Below are positions 1 through 9,288 of a DNA stretch of 64,000 nucleotides, piece by piece. The stretch is taken from the NCBI RefSeq assembly GCF_025643255.1, contig NZ_CP087112.1, forward strand, positions 1,612,001 through 1,676,000, written 5' to 3'. A program made the position numbers and the translations under genes. The notes below the pieces were generated by a model. That model saw only the letters and a list, made by a program, of their open reading frames with translations, had not been told where the DNA came from and did no database searches. Numbering within the stretch: the stretch's first letter is position 1; the number at the start of each line of letters is the position of its first letter. Source of the stretch: Halomonas sp. 7T (lineage in GTDB: Bacteria; Pseudomonadota; Gammaproteobacteria; Pseudomonadales; Halomonadaceae).

Positions 1-1162
1 AGATGCCATTCTCGGGCTGATCGAAGCTTTTAAAAAAGATACCAATCCACAAAAGGTCGACCTAGGGGTTGGTGTATATCGCGATGATGCAGGCAACACC
101 CCAGTCATGCGCGCTGTCAAAGAAGCTGAAGCTCGCCTGCTCAAGAATGAAACCACCAAAACCTACATTGGTTCTCACGGCGCTCCTGCCTATGGAGAAG
201 TCGTTCTGCCCATGGTGCTGGGTGAAGACTCACCGGTACTAAAAAACAAGCGTGCCAGCGCTACACAATCTCCTGGCGGTACCGGCGCACTGCGTTTAGC
301 TGCTGATTTTGTAGCAAGCCAGCTACCTGGCAAAGGTATTTGGGTAAGCGACCCCACTTGGCCAAACCACCACGGCATATTTACCGCTGCGGGCATTGAG
401 CTGCATAAATATCCATATGTTGATGCTGACAACCGCCTTGATTTCGACGGTATGTTGGCGGCGCTGAAAAGAATCCCAGAAGGCGATGTTGTAGTACTCC
501 ACGCATGTTGCCACAACCCCACAGGCTTTGATCTCTCTAAAGAGCAGTGGCAAGAAGTGTTGGCCGTGCTGCGCGAGCGTCAGCTGTTACCGCTGGTTGA
601 TTTTGCCTACCAGGGGTTTGGGCAAGGATTAGACGATGACGCTTATGGCCTACGCCTACTGGCGGAAAACTTAGATGAAGTCATCATCACAAGTTCCTGC
701 TCTAAAAACTTTGGCATTTATTGCGAGCGTACCGGCTGCCTAATTACGGTAGCTAAAGATAGCGAGCAGATGGAAAACGTGCGCTCTCAAATCGCTATTG
801 TCGCTCGTGAAAACTACTCTAACCCCCCCGCTCATGGCGGTGCCATCGTTAGCGAAATTCTTCACGACGCTGAACTGACCGCTATGTGGCGTGACGAGCT
901 CACCGAAATGCGCGACCGCATCAACACCTTACGTCGTGACTTCGTCGAGGCTCTCAAGCCCTACGGCCTAGATCAGAAGTATGCCTGTGTGGCGGAACAG
1001 CAGGGCATGTTCTCCTACACCGGTTTAACACCCGAACAAGTAGACCGCCTACGCGATGAGTTTGGTATTTATATGGTGCGTTCAGGGCGCGCCAACGTGG
1101 CAGGTTTCTCCCATGAGAATCTTCCCTACTTGGCCAAGGCTATTGCAGCCGTTAACGAATAA
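1..1162 (+). CDS. Aromatic/aspartate aminotransferase, 5'-truncated by window
   Basis: Class I PLP-dependent aminotransferase of the AspC/TyrB family, which moves the amino group between aspartate or aromatic amino acids and 2-oxoglutarate in the cytoplasm. The frame is open from base 2, giving about 386 residues. The first visible residues (DAILGLIEAFKKD) match the family about a dozen residues in, so only the extreme N-terminus is missing. The PLP lysine lies in SSCSKNFGIYCERTG, the cofactor-binding Asn/Asp/Tyr region is present, and the carboxylate-binding Arg lies in SGRANVAG near the C-terminus. A good rho-independent terminator follows 20 bases after the stop, so this is the last gene of its transcript. 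Sequence alone does not separate AspC from TyrB specificity. Confidence 0.93.
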   Translation, partial: DAILGLIEAFKKDTNPQKVDLGVGVYRDDAGNTPVMRAVKEAEARLLKNETTKTYIGSHGAPAYGEVVLPMVLGEDSPVLKNKRASATQSPGGTGALRLAADFVASQLPGKGIWVSDPTWPNHHGIFTAAGIELHKYPYVDADNRLDFDGMLAALKRIPEGDVVVLHACCHNPTGFDLSKEQWQEVLAVLRERQLLPLVDFAYQGFGQGLDDDAYGLRLLAENLDEVIITSSCSKNFGIYCERTGCLITVAKDSEQMENVRSQIAIVARENYSNPPAHGGAIVSEILHDAELTAMWRDELTEMRDRINTLRRDFVEALKPYGLDQKYACVAEQQGMFSYTGLTPEQVDRLRDEFGIYMVRSGRANVAGFSHENLPYLAKAIAAVNE

Positions 1163-1182
1163 TCGCTAACGCCCGCCCTACC

Positions 1183-1214
1183 ACGCCCAGGCCTGCCGCC
1201 TGGGCGTTTTCTTT
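1183..1214 (+). terminator. Rho-independent terminator after the aminotransferase
   Basis: Perfect 10-bp stem (1183-1192 with 1198-1207), 5-base loop, followed by a T-rich run (tttctttt). It sits directly after the aminotransferase stop codon. Confidence 0.85.
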
Positions 1215-1395
1215 TGTATTTTACAATCTTCCCCCCTGAATTCTAAGCCATAACTTGTGTACAATTGCGCGCTTGCCGCCAGAGCCTGGGGCGCCCGTGC
1301 GGCGTTCTGTGCAAAGCAACGCTTGACCGATTAGTCAAAACTTAGGCAAACTCAGCGTAGCCTTGCATACAACCACTATAACCAAGAGGCCTAAC

Positions 1396-2889
1396 ATGGC
1401 GGCTGCCAGCACCCACTATCCGTGGTACAAAAAAGAAGATACCGACGCGTTCTTCGCACTGTTTCAAAACAATATTGCCAACTTCGTTATCATCGCCATT
1501 ACGATGTTAGGCATGGGGTTCCCCAGCTCCATCGTGTATGGACAGGTTCTCCCTGGCGCCGCCATTGCAGTCATGGTTGGCAACTTTTATTATGCTTGGA
1601 GCGCTTCACGTCTTGCCCGCAAAGAGAACCGCAGTGATGTCACGGCGCTCTCCTACGGCATCTCAACACCGGTCATGTTTGTGTTTCTGTTTGGCGTACT
1701 GCTCCCAGCCAAACAGTTAACCGGCGATGCCGAACTCGCCTGGAAAGTGGCGGTTGCCGCCTGTTTTATCAGCGGGGCGATTGAATCCTTGATTAGCGTT
1801 ATTGGCCGGTGGGTGCAGTATCATTTGCCACGTGCGGCAATGCTAGGCGCCGTCGCTGGGGTGGCGCTCACCTTTATCGCTGGCGAAATGCTATTTAAGA
1901 CATTAGAAATGCCGGTAATCGGCCTCGTGGTACTCGGCATTATCATCGTAGGCTTGGTGGCCCGTGTCAGCATGCCCTTCAAGTTGCCGACATCACTGTT
2001 TGCCATCGTGGTGGGTACCGTCATGGCCTACCTAATTGGCGATGCAGGTAGCGAGCGCTTTAGCGATGCTTTTACCCATCTAGGCTTTTATCCGTTACTC
2101 CCCAACCTCGCTTGGTTCGAAGGCCTTGGCCTGCTGTTTACTGGCATGCTGGCCGTGTTGACCGTGGTGCTGCCCATCACGCTCTACAACGCTATTGAAA
2201 CCATGAACAATGTCGAAGCCATGGAAGCAGCAGGCGATAAGTACGATGTTCGCGAGTGCCAAGCGGTGGATGGCGCGGGCACCATGATCGGGGCGCTGTT
2301 TGGTGGGGTATTTCCCACAACGGTCTATATTGCAACCGTCGGCGCTAAGTGGATGGGCGCTGGCCGAGGGTACAGTATTTTAAATGGCGCCGTTTACGCG
2401 CTGGCCACCATGTTTGGCTTGATTGCAGCACTAGCGGCCATTATTCCTGTATCCGTCGTCGCACCCATTTTAGTATTTGTCGGCATGTCGATGATTGCCA
2501 CCGCGTTTCAAGCCAACGATACGCGCTACTATCCGGCTATCGCACTGGCGATGCTACCCTACTTCGCCAACTACGTGATGACTCGCTTTAATCGGGGTGC
2601 AGGCGAAGTAGTCAGCGATATTTCCAGTGCCATTGTGGTGATGGGCCAGGGCGCTATGTTTATGGCTATTTTCTTAGGCGCCATGACCGTTTCCGCTATC
2701 GACCATCAGTTTCGTCGCGCAGCCGCCTTTGCGTTAATTGCCGCCGGGTTCTCGTTTGTAGGCCTTATGCATGCACCCGAGTTAGCGTTTAACGCAGCAC
2801 CTGAATTCGTAATGGGTTATTTAGCGATGGCGCTGTTATTTGCTTACTTCTCTTTCCAAGAAGCTCCCCAGAACGCAGGCTCTAAATAG
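1396..2889 (+). CDS. NCS2-family (xanthine/uracil/AzgA-like) permease
   Basis: Polytopic inner-membrane protein of 497 residues with a dozen or more hydrophobic segments. It resembles the nucleobase:cation symporter-2 superfamily, including the conserved GALFGGVFPTTVYI stretch around residue 300 and a preceding acidic helix (ETMNNVEAMEAAGD). The likely role is import of a purine or pyrimidine base. The substrate cannot be read from sequence, and the usual NCS2 signature is only loosely kept. I chose ATG 1396 because AAGAGG lies 6 bases upstream. A TTG-initiated frame from 1363 has no such site. It stands alone after a terminator and converges on the MATE gene downstream. Confidence 0.82.
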   Translation: MAAASTHYPWYKKEDTDAFFALFQNNIANFVIIAITMLGMGFPSSIVYGQVLPGAAIAVMVGNFYYAWSASRLARKENRSDVTALSYGISTPVMFVFLFGVLLPAKQLTGDAELAWKVAVAACFISGAIESLISVIGRWVQYHLPRAAMLGAVAGVALTFIAGEMLFKTLEMPVIGLVVLGIIIVGLVARVSMPFKLPTSLFAIVVGTVMAYLIGDAGSERFSDAFTHLGFYPLLPNLAWFEGLGLLFTGMLAVLTVVLPITLYNAIETMNNVEAMEAAGDKYDVRECQAVDGAGTMIGALFGGVFPTTVYIATVGAKWMGAGRGYSILNGAVYALATMFGLIAALAAIIPVSVVAPILVFVGMSMIATAFQANDTRYYPAIALAMLPYFANYVMTRFNRGAGEVVSDISSAIVVMGQGAMFMAIFLGAMTVSAIDHQFRRAAAFALIAAGFSFVGLMHAPELAFNAAPEFVMGYLAMALLFAYFSFQEAPQNAGSK

Positions 2890-2897
2890 CACGAACA

Positions 2898-4250
2898 TTA
2901 GGAGACATATCCCGCCTGTCGGTGCGGGCGGGATAAGATACGCCGAAGCAATACCCAGGCGACGAGACCGGCTGCTATATTGCCCAACGCTGCACCAGCG
3001 GCCAACCCAACCCACCCGTATAAGTAGGCGCCTAACCACAAGCAGGGCAGATAGCAGATAAAAAGACGCGCACTTGAAAGTAGCATGGCACGCAGCGGCC
3101 ACCCCAGCGCGTTGCCGGCTGACACAACCAACATGCACACTCCGAGGGCCGCATAGCTTGGCAGTAAAAAACGGATTACTATCGCCAGTTCATCCTGCAC
3201 TTCCGGATTCCCCGCTAAAGCCATTGCCACCCAGGGTGACGCCAGTGCCAATAACACACCCAAGCTAAGCTGCCATATAACAGCCACTTTTAGCGCTAAG
3301 CGCATCAATTGCTGGATCTGCGCCCAATCCCCAGCGCCATAGCACCTCCCAAGCCACGGCGGCAGCGACATTGTCATCGCTAATATCACCATTAAAGAGA
3401 GCGTTTCTAAACGGCTAGCAAGCCCCCAGGCGGCAACATAAGTATCTCCCAGGCCAGCCACCGCTGTAATAGCAAGCATGGCGGCCAAGGGGGGCATTAA
3501 CTGGCTCACCATGGCAGGCGCTGCAATACCCGTAAATATCCGCCAAGAACGACGGCACTCCTGCCAAATATCCTTGCTTGTTAACCACTGACAGCGCGCC
3601 AAGGTGCTACTAGTCAATAAAAGCCCGACTGAAAAAGCGATGGCCGTTGCCCACGCCGCCCCAGGTAGCCCTAAACCAGACCAAGGGCCAACTCCGAAAA
3701 TAAGCAGCGGATCAAGCGCAAGGTTAATCAGGCTGCTTAACACCATCATCTTACCGGGGGTACGAGTGTCGCCATGGGCGCGGAACACGCTATAAATAAA
3801 ATACAGCAGCGCCCCCAGCCACGCTGAAAATAGCTGAGGCCCCCAGTAACTACGGATGTATTCCAGGGCAATTTCATCGGCGCCTAAAAGCCTGAAAACA
3901 GGCGCTTGGACCAGCCATAAAGCCACAACCAACCCACCGATGACCGCACCGCCAGCGATGAGTACTAAACAACTTAGCCGTTTAGCTCGCGCTTGCTCCC
4001 CTGCCCCCAGCGCCCTGGAAATAAGCGCGGCGATGGCAATCCCCATCCCCACCTGGATCCCAATGATCAAAAAAGAGAGCGGGAAGGTAAACGACTGCGC
4101 GGCAAGCGGTGATGTGCCCAAACGCGCAATAAACGCACTGTCGACAAGTTGAAAACCCAATAACGCCAGCACACCAATCGCCATCGGCCAGGTTTGCCGC
4201 CATAGGGTTATAGCCAACTCGCGCTGTTGCATAGTAGCTGCCAAACACAT
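2898..4250 (-). CDS. MATE-family multidrug/toxin exporter (NorM-like)
   Basis: 450-residue integral membrane protein with about 12 predicted helices arranged as two similar halves, typical of MATE exporters that extrude cationic compounds in exchange for Na+ or H+. Visible family features are the N-terminal helix with WPMAIGVLALLGFQLVDSAF, the loop RALGAGEQARAKR after helix 2, and the equivalent RCYGAGDWAQIQQLMR in the second half. The start is ATG 4250; an in-frame ATG at 4232 is an alternative, and neither has a strong Shine-Dalgarno. Its stop lies only 8 bases from the end of the convergent permease gene, leaving no room for separate terminators. Confidence 0.88.
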   Translation of the reverse strand: MCLAATMQQRELAITLWRQTWPMAIGVLALLGFQLVDSAFIARLGTSPLAAQSFTFPLSFLIIGIQVGMGIAIAALISRALGAGEQARAKRLSCLVLIAGGAVIGGLVVALWLVQAPVFRLLGADEIALEYIRSYWGPQLFSAWLGALLYFIYSVFRAHGDTRTPGKMMVLSSLINLALDPLLIFGVGPWSGLGLPGAAWATAIAFSVGLLLTSSTLARCQWLTSKDIWQECRRSWRIFTGIAAPAMVSQLMPPLAAMLAITAVAGLGDTYVAAWGLASRLETLSLMVILAMTMSLPPWLGRCYGAGDWAQIQQLMRLALKVAVIWQLSLGVLLALASPWVAMALAGNPEVQDELAIVIRFLLPSYAALGVCMLVVSAGNALGWPLRAMLLSSARLFICYLPCLWLGAYLYGWVGLAAGAALGNIAAGLVAWVLLRRILSRPHRQAGYVS

Positions 4251-4300
4251 GCCCCTATTCGATAAAAAACGATAATAAAATGGCTAGAACAACACATACA

Positions 4301-4336
4301 AAAGCGCCACTGCCCGCGCTGGGGCAGTGGCGCTTT
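4301..4336 (-). terminator. Terminator after the yceI-like gene
   Basis: Perfect 15-bp stem (4301-4315 with 4322-4336) with a 6-base loop. On the minus strand it is followed by TTTTGT. It lies 15 bases after the YceI-like stop and could also block readthrough in the other direction. Confidence 0.85.
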
Positions 4337-4350
4337 CCGTTAAACGAGGC

Positions 4351-4935
4351 TTACTGACGGATGCCTTCAAACGTCACGTAAAGCTCCAACTCATGCATCA
4401 TCTCAGGAAAATCGCTCATGTCGATGCCGAAATCACTCAGCGTCAGCATCGTGCGGCCTTCAAAACCTGCGCGGTAGTTACCCCAAGGGTCGTCACCCTC
4501 GCCCATTAACGTAACCGGCATTTCGATTTCTTGAGTTTCACCATGCAGCGTTAAGTCACCCGTTACCACGCCTTCATTTTCGCCGGTTGATTCAAAACCC
4601 GTCGATGTAAAGGTGGCGGTTGGATATTCGCTAGCGTCCAGAAAATCACTGCTTAGGAAGTGGCGATCACGCTCAGCGTGATTGGTGTTAAGGCTGTTAA
4701 CCTGCACTTCCATCTCGACCGAGGAAGCATCCAGATCATCTGCATCGTAATAGAACTGGCCGTCAAACTCCTCAAACGTACCCAAAATATAGGAGAAGCC
4801 TAAATGGTTAATTTTAAACTGTACAAAAGCATGCTGGCCTTCAATATCAATCTGGTAATCAGCAGCCTGCGCCTGGCTTAGCGGCACCAGAGCAGCCGCA
4901 GCGATGGCAGTAGCAACAGCAGTTTTCTTCAACAT
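4351..4935 (-). CDS. YceI-family periplasmic lipid-binding protein
   Basis: 194 residues with a clear Sec signal peptide (MLKKTAVATAIAAAALVPLSQAQA, cleavage after AQA) and a YceI-type lipocalin-like beta-barrel thought to bind a polyisoprenoid chain such as ubiquinone. Family features include the start of the mature chain (YQIDIEGQHAFVQFKINHLG), the LNTNHAERDRHFLSSDFLDA segment and the ending ELYVTFEGIRQ. It lies 95 bases downstream of a cytochrome b561 gene on the same strand, a pairing common in proteobacteria that suggests a shared redox or quinone role in the membrane. A GAGGAGACAGG ribosome-binding region precedes the ATG. Confidence 0.92.
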   Translation of the reverse strand: MLKKTAVATAIAAAALVPLSQAQAADYQIDIEGQHAFVQFKINHLGFSYILGTFEEFDGQFYYDADDLDASSVEMEVQVNSLNTNHAERDRHFLSSDFLDASEYPTATFTSTGFESTGENEGVVTGDLTLHGETQEIEMPVTLMGEGDDPWGNYRAGFEGRTMLTLSDFGIDMSDFPEMMHELELYVTFEGIRQ

Positions 4936-5030
4936 ATTACCTGTCTCCTCTCTTTCCTTAAGAATAACTACGGCAGGAAGATCCTACCCTAGCAGCATAA
5001 AAACTGGATCGCTAAACGGATCAATAAACA

Positions 5031-5597
5031 TTATTTTGAACGATGGCTCGGGTTAATCATTCGCACTAAAGTAGCATGGCGATCAAGCCAGTGATGCTTG
5101 AAAGCGGCAAGCGCATGTCCGGCGGCTAACAGCATTAGCGCAAGCGCGCTGTACCAATGAATATCACCCGCCAAACTGGCTTGATTAGGCAAGCCGTGCA
5201 GTACCGCAGGCATTTCAAACCAACCAAACACACTGATTCCCCTGCCGTTAGCCGTAGAAATCAAATAGCCGCTGACCATCACAATGAGTAACAACGCATA
5301 AAGTGCGATGTGCCCAGCGTGGGCCGCAAATCTTTCAATGCGACTCCCTTCTGCCTTAGGTGTCGGTTGCACAAAACGCCAAACAATACGCAGCGCCGTC
5401 GCCAGTAATAACAAAATTCCGATAGAGCGGTGAACCCATGGCCCTTGGTTATACCACGGATCATAATAACCAAGCCCCGTCATCCACCACCCTAAAATGA
5501 ATAGGCCGATGATAGTAAGGGCACTTAACCAATGAAATAATATACTTATGACACCCCAACCATGTTGCGTGTTCCGCCACATTTTACTTAACCCCAT
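5031..5597 (-). CDS. Cytochrome b561 (di-haem membrane protein)
   Basis: 188-residue four-helix membrane protein of the bacterial cytochrome b561 family, which transfers electrons between quinones and periplasmic acceptors, possibly superoxide. Candidate haem-ligand histidines are His22 in ILFHWLSAL, the WVHRSIG histidine after helix 1, and the histidines of DIHWYSALALMLLAAGHALAAF. The C-terminal KHHWLDRHATLVRM tail is typical. It is the promoter-proximal gene of a two-gene unit with yceI. An AT-rich stretch with two copies of a short palindrome lies 27-46 bases upstream of its ATG. Confidence 0.9.
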   Translation of the reverse strand: MGLSKMWRNTQHGWGVISILFHWLSALTIIGLFILGWWMTGLGYYDPWYNQGPWVHRSIGILLLLATALRIVWRFVQPTPKAEGSRIERFAAHAGHIALYALLLIVMVSGYLISTANGRGISVFGWFEMPAVLHGLPNQASLAGDIHWYSALALMLLAAGHALAAFKHHWLDRHATLVRMINPSHRSK

Positions 5598-5623
5598 CTC
5601 AAACCACTGATTTGATATTTTGC

Positions 5624-5643
5624 CTATTAATACTCTATTAATA
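5624..5643. promoter_or_regulatory. Tandem palindromes upstream of cytochrome b561
   Basis: CTATTAATA occurs twice (5624-5632 and 5635-5643), 11 bases apart, each containing the perfect palindrome TATTAATA. The pair sits within a very AT-rich stretch just upstream of the b561 start. The one-helical-turn spacing suggests an operator or promoter element. No known regulator is recognised. Confidence 0.35.
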
Positions 5644-5765
5644 AGTTTATTTAATTTTTATTTATATTAGAAGCATAACGGATATGACGAAAAAAGACTG
5701 CTGAAAAAAGCAGAATACTTCATTCGTAAAAACCGTTGATAGCCTGAATTCGGGTCGTAACGTCA

Positions 5766-5794
5766 ATAAAAAACCGGCCAATGGCGGCCGGTTA
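5766..5794 (-). terminator. Terminator after metZ
   Basis: 8-bp GC-rich stem (5772-5779 with 5786-5793), 6-base loop, followed on the minus strand by TTTTATT. It lies 20 bases after the metZ stop and ends the long truA-to-metZ array. Confidence 0.8.
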
Positions 5795-5813
5795 AATTCA
5801 TCACTTAACAAAG

Positions 5814-7013
5814 CTAGCGAGCTTCAAGGGCATCCAAACCACGCGCAAGATCACGCTGTATATCCGCCTGACTCTCCAAGCCAACCGCCACGCGGATAAG
5901 TCCGGGAGTGATTCCCGCAGCCGCTTTCTGTTCCTCCGAAAGACGTCCGTGGGTCGTGGTAGCCGGGTGGGTAATCGTGGTTTTAACATCCCCCAAATTA
6001 CCGGTAATAGACAGCATGCGAGTGGCATCTATCACTTGCCACGCCCCCGCTTGCCCCCCCTTCACTTCAAAGCCCAACACTGCTCCAAAGCCTCGCTGCT
6101 GTTGCTTAGCAAGCGTATGCTGCGGGTGGGCTTCCAAACCGCTGTAGTAAACCTTATTAACCGCAGGGTGCTCGTCCAGCCAGCGCGCCAGCGTCATGGC
6201 ATTCTCGCAGTGAGCGTTCATGCGTAGCGAGAGGGTTTCTAACCCTTTGGTAAAAATCCAGGCGTTAAAGGGACTCATGCATGGGCCACAGGTACGAACA
6301 ACGCCAAATACCTCTTCTAGCACGTCATGCTTACCCACTACCGCACCACCTACCGCACGGCCCTGGCCATCCAAATACTTAGTCGCCGAGTGAATCACCA
6401 AGTCAGCGCCAAGCGCTATGGGTTGTTGCAAGGCGGGGGTTAAAAAGCAGTTATCAATCGCCAGTAACGCCCCGCAGCGCTTGGCGAGCGCTGCCAGTGC
6501 TGGAATATCCGCTACTTCCGACAAGGGGTTTGAAGGCGTTTCCGCAAACAGCAGCTTGGTCGCTGGGCTTACAGCCTCCTCCCAAGCGGCGATGTTGGAT
6601 AGTTCGACGTAGCGAGTGGTAATACCAAATTTACCCAAGTACTTATCAAACAAGCTAACGGTCGAGCCAAACAGGGAGCGGGAAGCAACAATTTCGTCCC
6701 CAGCCGATAACAGCGCAAGCGCCGTCGAAAGGATGGCCGACATCCCCGAGCTGGTCGCGACACAGCGCTCGCCGCCTTCCAACGCCGCCAAACGACGCTC
6801 AAAAGTATGCACCGTGGGATTGGTAAAACGGGAATAGACGTTGCCTGCTTCCTGCCCGCCAAACTTACGCGCCGCTTCCGCAGCGCTTTCATAAACAAAG
6901 CTAGACGTCGGAAAAATCGGTTCCGAATGCTCTTGCTCAAACGTTCGCTGGTGGCCTGCGCGAATCGCTAACGTCTCTAGCGACCACTCATCCTGCTGGC
7001 TATCATCGTGCAT
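5814..7013 (-). CDS. metZ: O-succinylhomoserine sulfhydrylase
   Basis: 399-residue cytoplasmic PLP enzyme of the Cys/Met metabolism family. MetZ makes homocysteine directly from O-succinylhomoserine and sulfide, bypassing cystathionine. The PLP lysine is Lys212 in SATKYLDGQGR. Other family marks are YSRFTNPT (about 60-67), the SSGMSAI loop near 88 and SITGNLGDVKT near 340. Its position just downstream of purF, 35 bases away on the same strand, matches the Pseudomonas purF-metZ arrangement. That arrangement favours MetZ over cystathionine gamma-synthase, which is otherwise similar in sequence. Confidence 0.92.
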   Translation of the reverse strand: MHDDSQQDEWSLETLAIRAGHQRTFEQEHSEPIFPTSSFVYESAAEAARKFGGQEAGNVYSRFTNPTVHTFERRLAALEGGERCVATSSGMSAILSTALALLSAGDEIVASRSLFGSTVSLFDKYLGKFGITTRYVELSNIAAWEEAVSPATKLLFAETPSNPLSEVADIPALAALAKRCGALLAIDNCFLTPALQQPIALGADLVIHSATKYLDGQGRAVGGAVVGKHDVLEEVFGVVRTCGPCMSPFNAWIFTKGLETLSLRMNAHCENAMTLARWLDEHPAVNKVYYSGLEAHPQHTLAKQQQRGFGAVLGFEVKGGQAGAWQVIDATRMLSITGNLGDVKTTITHPATTTHGRLSEEQKAAAGITPGLIRVAVGLESQADIQRDLARGLDALEAR

Positions 7014-7048
7014 GGCTTAGCCCCCTGGTAAAAAGATCATATACGTGA

Positions 7049-8569
7049 CTAGTCGTCAAAATCATCGTCTTGGTTATGCATGTCTACCAAGGCATGGTCA
7101 CCTGCACTTTGATCTTTTGCCGAATCGCTACGGCTAGCTTCCAAAATGGCTAAATAAGCATCATCGATATCACCGGTTATATAGTTGCCGTCAAATACTG
7201 AGCAGTCAAACGTTTCCATTTCAGGATTGACTTCCCGGCAGGCGTCTTTCAGATCTTCCAGGTCTTGATAGAAGATTCGATCAGCACCAATCAGTTGGCC
7301 AACCTCCTCTTCTGTACGGCCATGAGCAATCAGCTCGGAGGCTACCGGCATATCAATACCGTACACGTTGGGGTAACGGACCGGCGGGGCCGCGGAAGCA
7401 AAGTAAACGTTCTGGGCACCCGCATCCCGCGCCATTTGGATAATCTGCTTACAGGTGGTGCCGCGCACAATAGAGTCATCGACAAGCAGAACATTCTTCC
7501 CTCTGAACTCAACATCAATGGCATTGAGCTTCTGGCGTACCGACTTTTTACGCTGTGTTTGACCCGGCATGATAAAGGTGCGACCAATATAGCGGTTCTT
7601 CATAAACCCTTCACGGTAGGTCACCCCAAGGTGCTGGGCCATTTCCAGCGCGGAGGTGCGTGACGTATCGGGGATAGGAATCACCACATCAATATCGTGA
7701 TCAGGCCACTCGTTCAGAATACGATCGCCCAGCTTAAGGCCCATTTGCATACGTGTGCCATAAACATAAGCGCCATCCAGCAGCGAATCAGGGCGCGCCA
7801 AGTAGACGTGCTCAAAAATGCACGAGTGCAGCTGTGGACGATCTGCACATACCTGGGTATGCACCTGACCTTGCATATCGACAAAGATAGCTTCGCCAGG
7901 CGCCAGGTCGCGCTCCAGTTCAAACCCACCCACGTCAAGCGCCACAGATTCAGAGGCAATCATAACCTCTTGGCCGCCGTCTTCTTGACGTGTGCCAAAC
8001 ACCACTGGCCGGATGCCAAAGGGATCACGGAATGCCACCATGCCAAAGCCATTGATAATCGCGACCGCCGCGTAGCCGCCTTTGCAGCGCCGGTGGACTC
8101 TACGAACTGCATCAAAAATATCTTCTGCTTCTAGGTGAAGCCCCTGCTTGCCTAGCTCATGGGCAAAGACATTTAGCAAAACTTCAGAATCTGAGCTGGT
8201 GTTAATATGGCGCAGATCGGTAGAGAAAAGCTCCTGCTTCAACTGCTCAGAGTTGGTCAGATTACCGTTATGCGCGAGCGCGATGCCATAGGGGGAGTTG
8301 ACGTAGAACGGCTGGGACTCTGCTTCGCTGGAAGAGCCTGCAGTGGGATAACGTACGTGCCCGATGCCCAGGTTACCTTTCAGACGAGCCATGTGGCGGG
8401 TGTGAAATACATCACGCACCAGCCCATTGCTTTTGCGCAGTAAGAAGCGTCCCTCGCTCCAAGTCATCATGCCGGCAGCGTCCTGGCCCCGATGCTGAAG
8501 TACGGTCAGGGCATCATAGATTCCCTGATTTACCGCCTGCTTGGCCAGAAGGCCCACAATACCGCACAT
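7049..8569 (-). CDS. purF: Amidophosphoribosyltransferase
   Basis: 506 residues, first committed enzyme of purine synthesis: glutamine + PRPP to phosphoribosylamine. The N-terminal glutamine amidotransferase domain begins MCGIVGLL, so Cys2 becomes the N-terminal nucleophile after Met removal. HRGQDAAG and the glutaminase residues follow. The C-terminal phosphoribosyltransferase domain carries the PRPP loop [13 protein letters not shown] (about residue 365). The length matches E. coli PurF. A 200-base gap separates it from cvpA upstream, as in E. coli and Pseudomonas. I did not find a convincing PurR-type operator in that gap. Confidence 0.97.
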   Translation of the reverse strand: MCGIVGLLAKQAVNQGIYDALTVLQHRGQDAAGMMTWSEGRFLLRKSNGLVRDVFHTRHMARLKGNLGIGHVRYPTAGSSSEAESQPFYVNSPYGIALAHNGNLTNSEQLKQELFSTDLRHINTSSDSEVLLNVFAHELGKQGLHLEAEDIFDAVRRVHRRCKGGYAAVAIINGFGMVAFRDPFGIRPVVFGTRQEDGGQEVMIASESVALDVGGFELERDLAPGEAIFVDMQGQVHTQVCADRPQLHSCIFEHVYLARPDSLLDGAYVYGTRMQMGLKLGDRILNEWPDHDIDVVIPIPDTSRTSALEMAQHLGVTYREGFMKNRYIGRTFIMPGQTQRKKSVRQKLNAIDVEFRGKNVLLVDDSIVRGTTCKQIIQMARDAGAQNVYFASAAPPVRYPNVYGIDMPVASELIAHGRTEEEVGQLIGADRIFYQDLEDLKDACREVNPEMETFDCSVFDGNYITGDIDDAYLAILEASRSDSAKDQSAGDHALVDMHNQDDDFDD

Positions 8570-8769
8570 TCCAGTTACCTCGCTTTAATGCCATGGCTTA
8601 CCGGGGCAAGCCCGTACGTTCATCAACTCACATATACCTGCGCCGTATACAGCAGCACAGGTACTTCTTTAAAAAGGATCACCGCTAAACAACGCGCAGG
8701 CTACTCGTTATCCGCAGGAAGGCCAAGCCGTTGATCCGCCGGCGTCTGCCTGGCACGAATATCTGGAAG

Positions 8770-9285
8770 CTAAATATCGCGTAACGACTCAGGCGCTTGG
8801 GGAAGCTCTCGCTCCCATTGATCTAATTGGCTAACGGCCCAATCTCTAAGCTCAATAAATGTTGGCCGCAGTGATGCCTCCTGCCATGCCTGAAGCCCGC
8901 TTAATGGCGTGAGGGTAATCAACACGGTGGCGATGAGTAGTATAACCGCGCCACGCGCAACACCGAAGGCTGCCCCTGCAAAGCGATTTAGCAACCCCAT
9001 TCCTACCCATTCAACGGCCGCATGCACCAAGCGAATAACAATGCCGCATAATAAAATGACTGCAAAAATCACCAGGATAAATGCCAGCACTAAACGAGCA
9101 TCAAAGCTTTCAATGAAGCCACTCATCAATTCGGCGACCGGCTCGGCAAGCACGCGCGCCACCATAAGTGCCACCACCCATGCGGCAAGGCCTAATGCCT
9201 CTCTCACAAAACCACGCACAAATCCTGCCAGCATGGAAAGCGCTAGCACTGCCAGGAAAAGTGCATCTATCCACGTAAGCGCCAT
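8770..9285 (-). CDS. cvpA: CvpA-family membrane protein
   Basis: 171-residue inner-membrane protein with four hydrophobic helices, beginning ALTWIDALFLAVLALSMLAG and containing the family's RGFVREALGLAAWVVALM segment. In E. coli CvpA is needed for colicin V production and affects bile and envelope stress tolerance; its biochemical role is not settled. It is located between the SPOR gene and purF, the standard context. The start could be GTG 9288 or ATG 9285; both lie immediately after the SPOR stop, suggesting translational coupling. Confidence 0.9.
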   Translation of the reverse strand: MALTWIDALFLAVLALSMLAGFVRGFVREALGLAAWVVALMVARVLAEPVAELMSGFIESFDARLVLAFILVIFAVILLCGIVIRLVHAAVEWVGMGLLNRFAGAAFGVARGAVILLIATVLITLTPLSGLQAWQEASLRPTFIELRDWAVSQLDQWERELPQAPESLRDI

Positions 9286-9288
9286 CAC

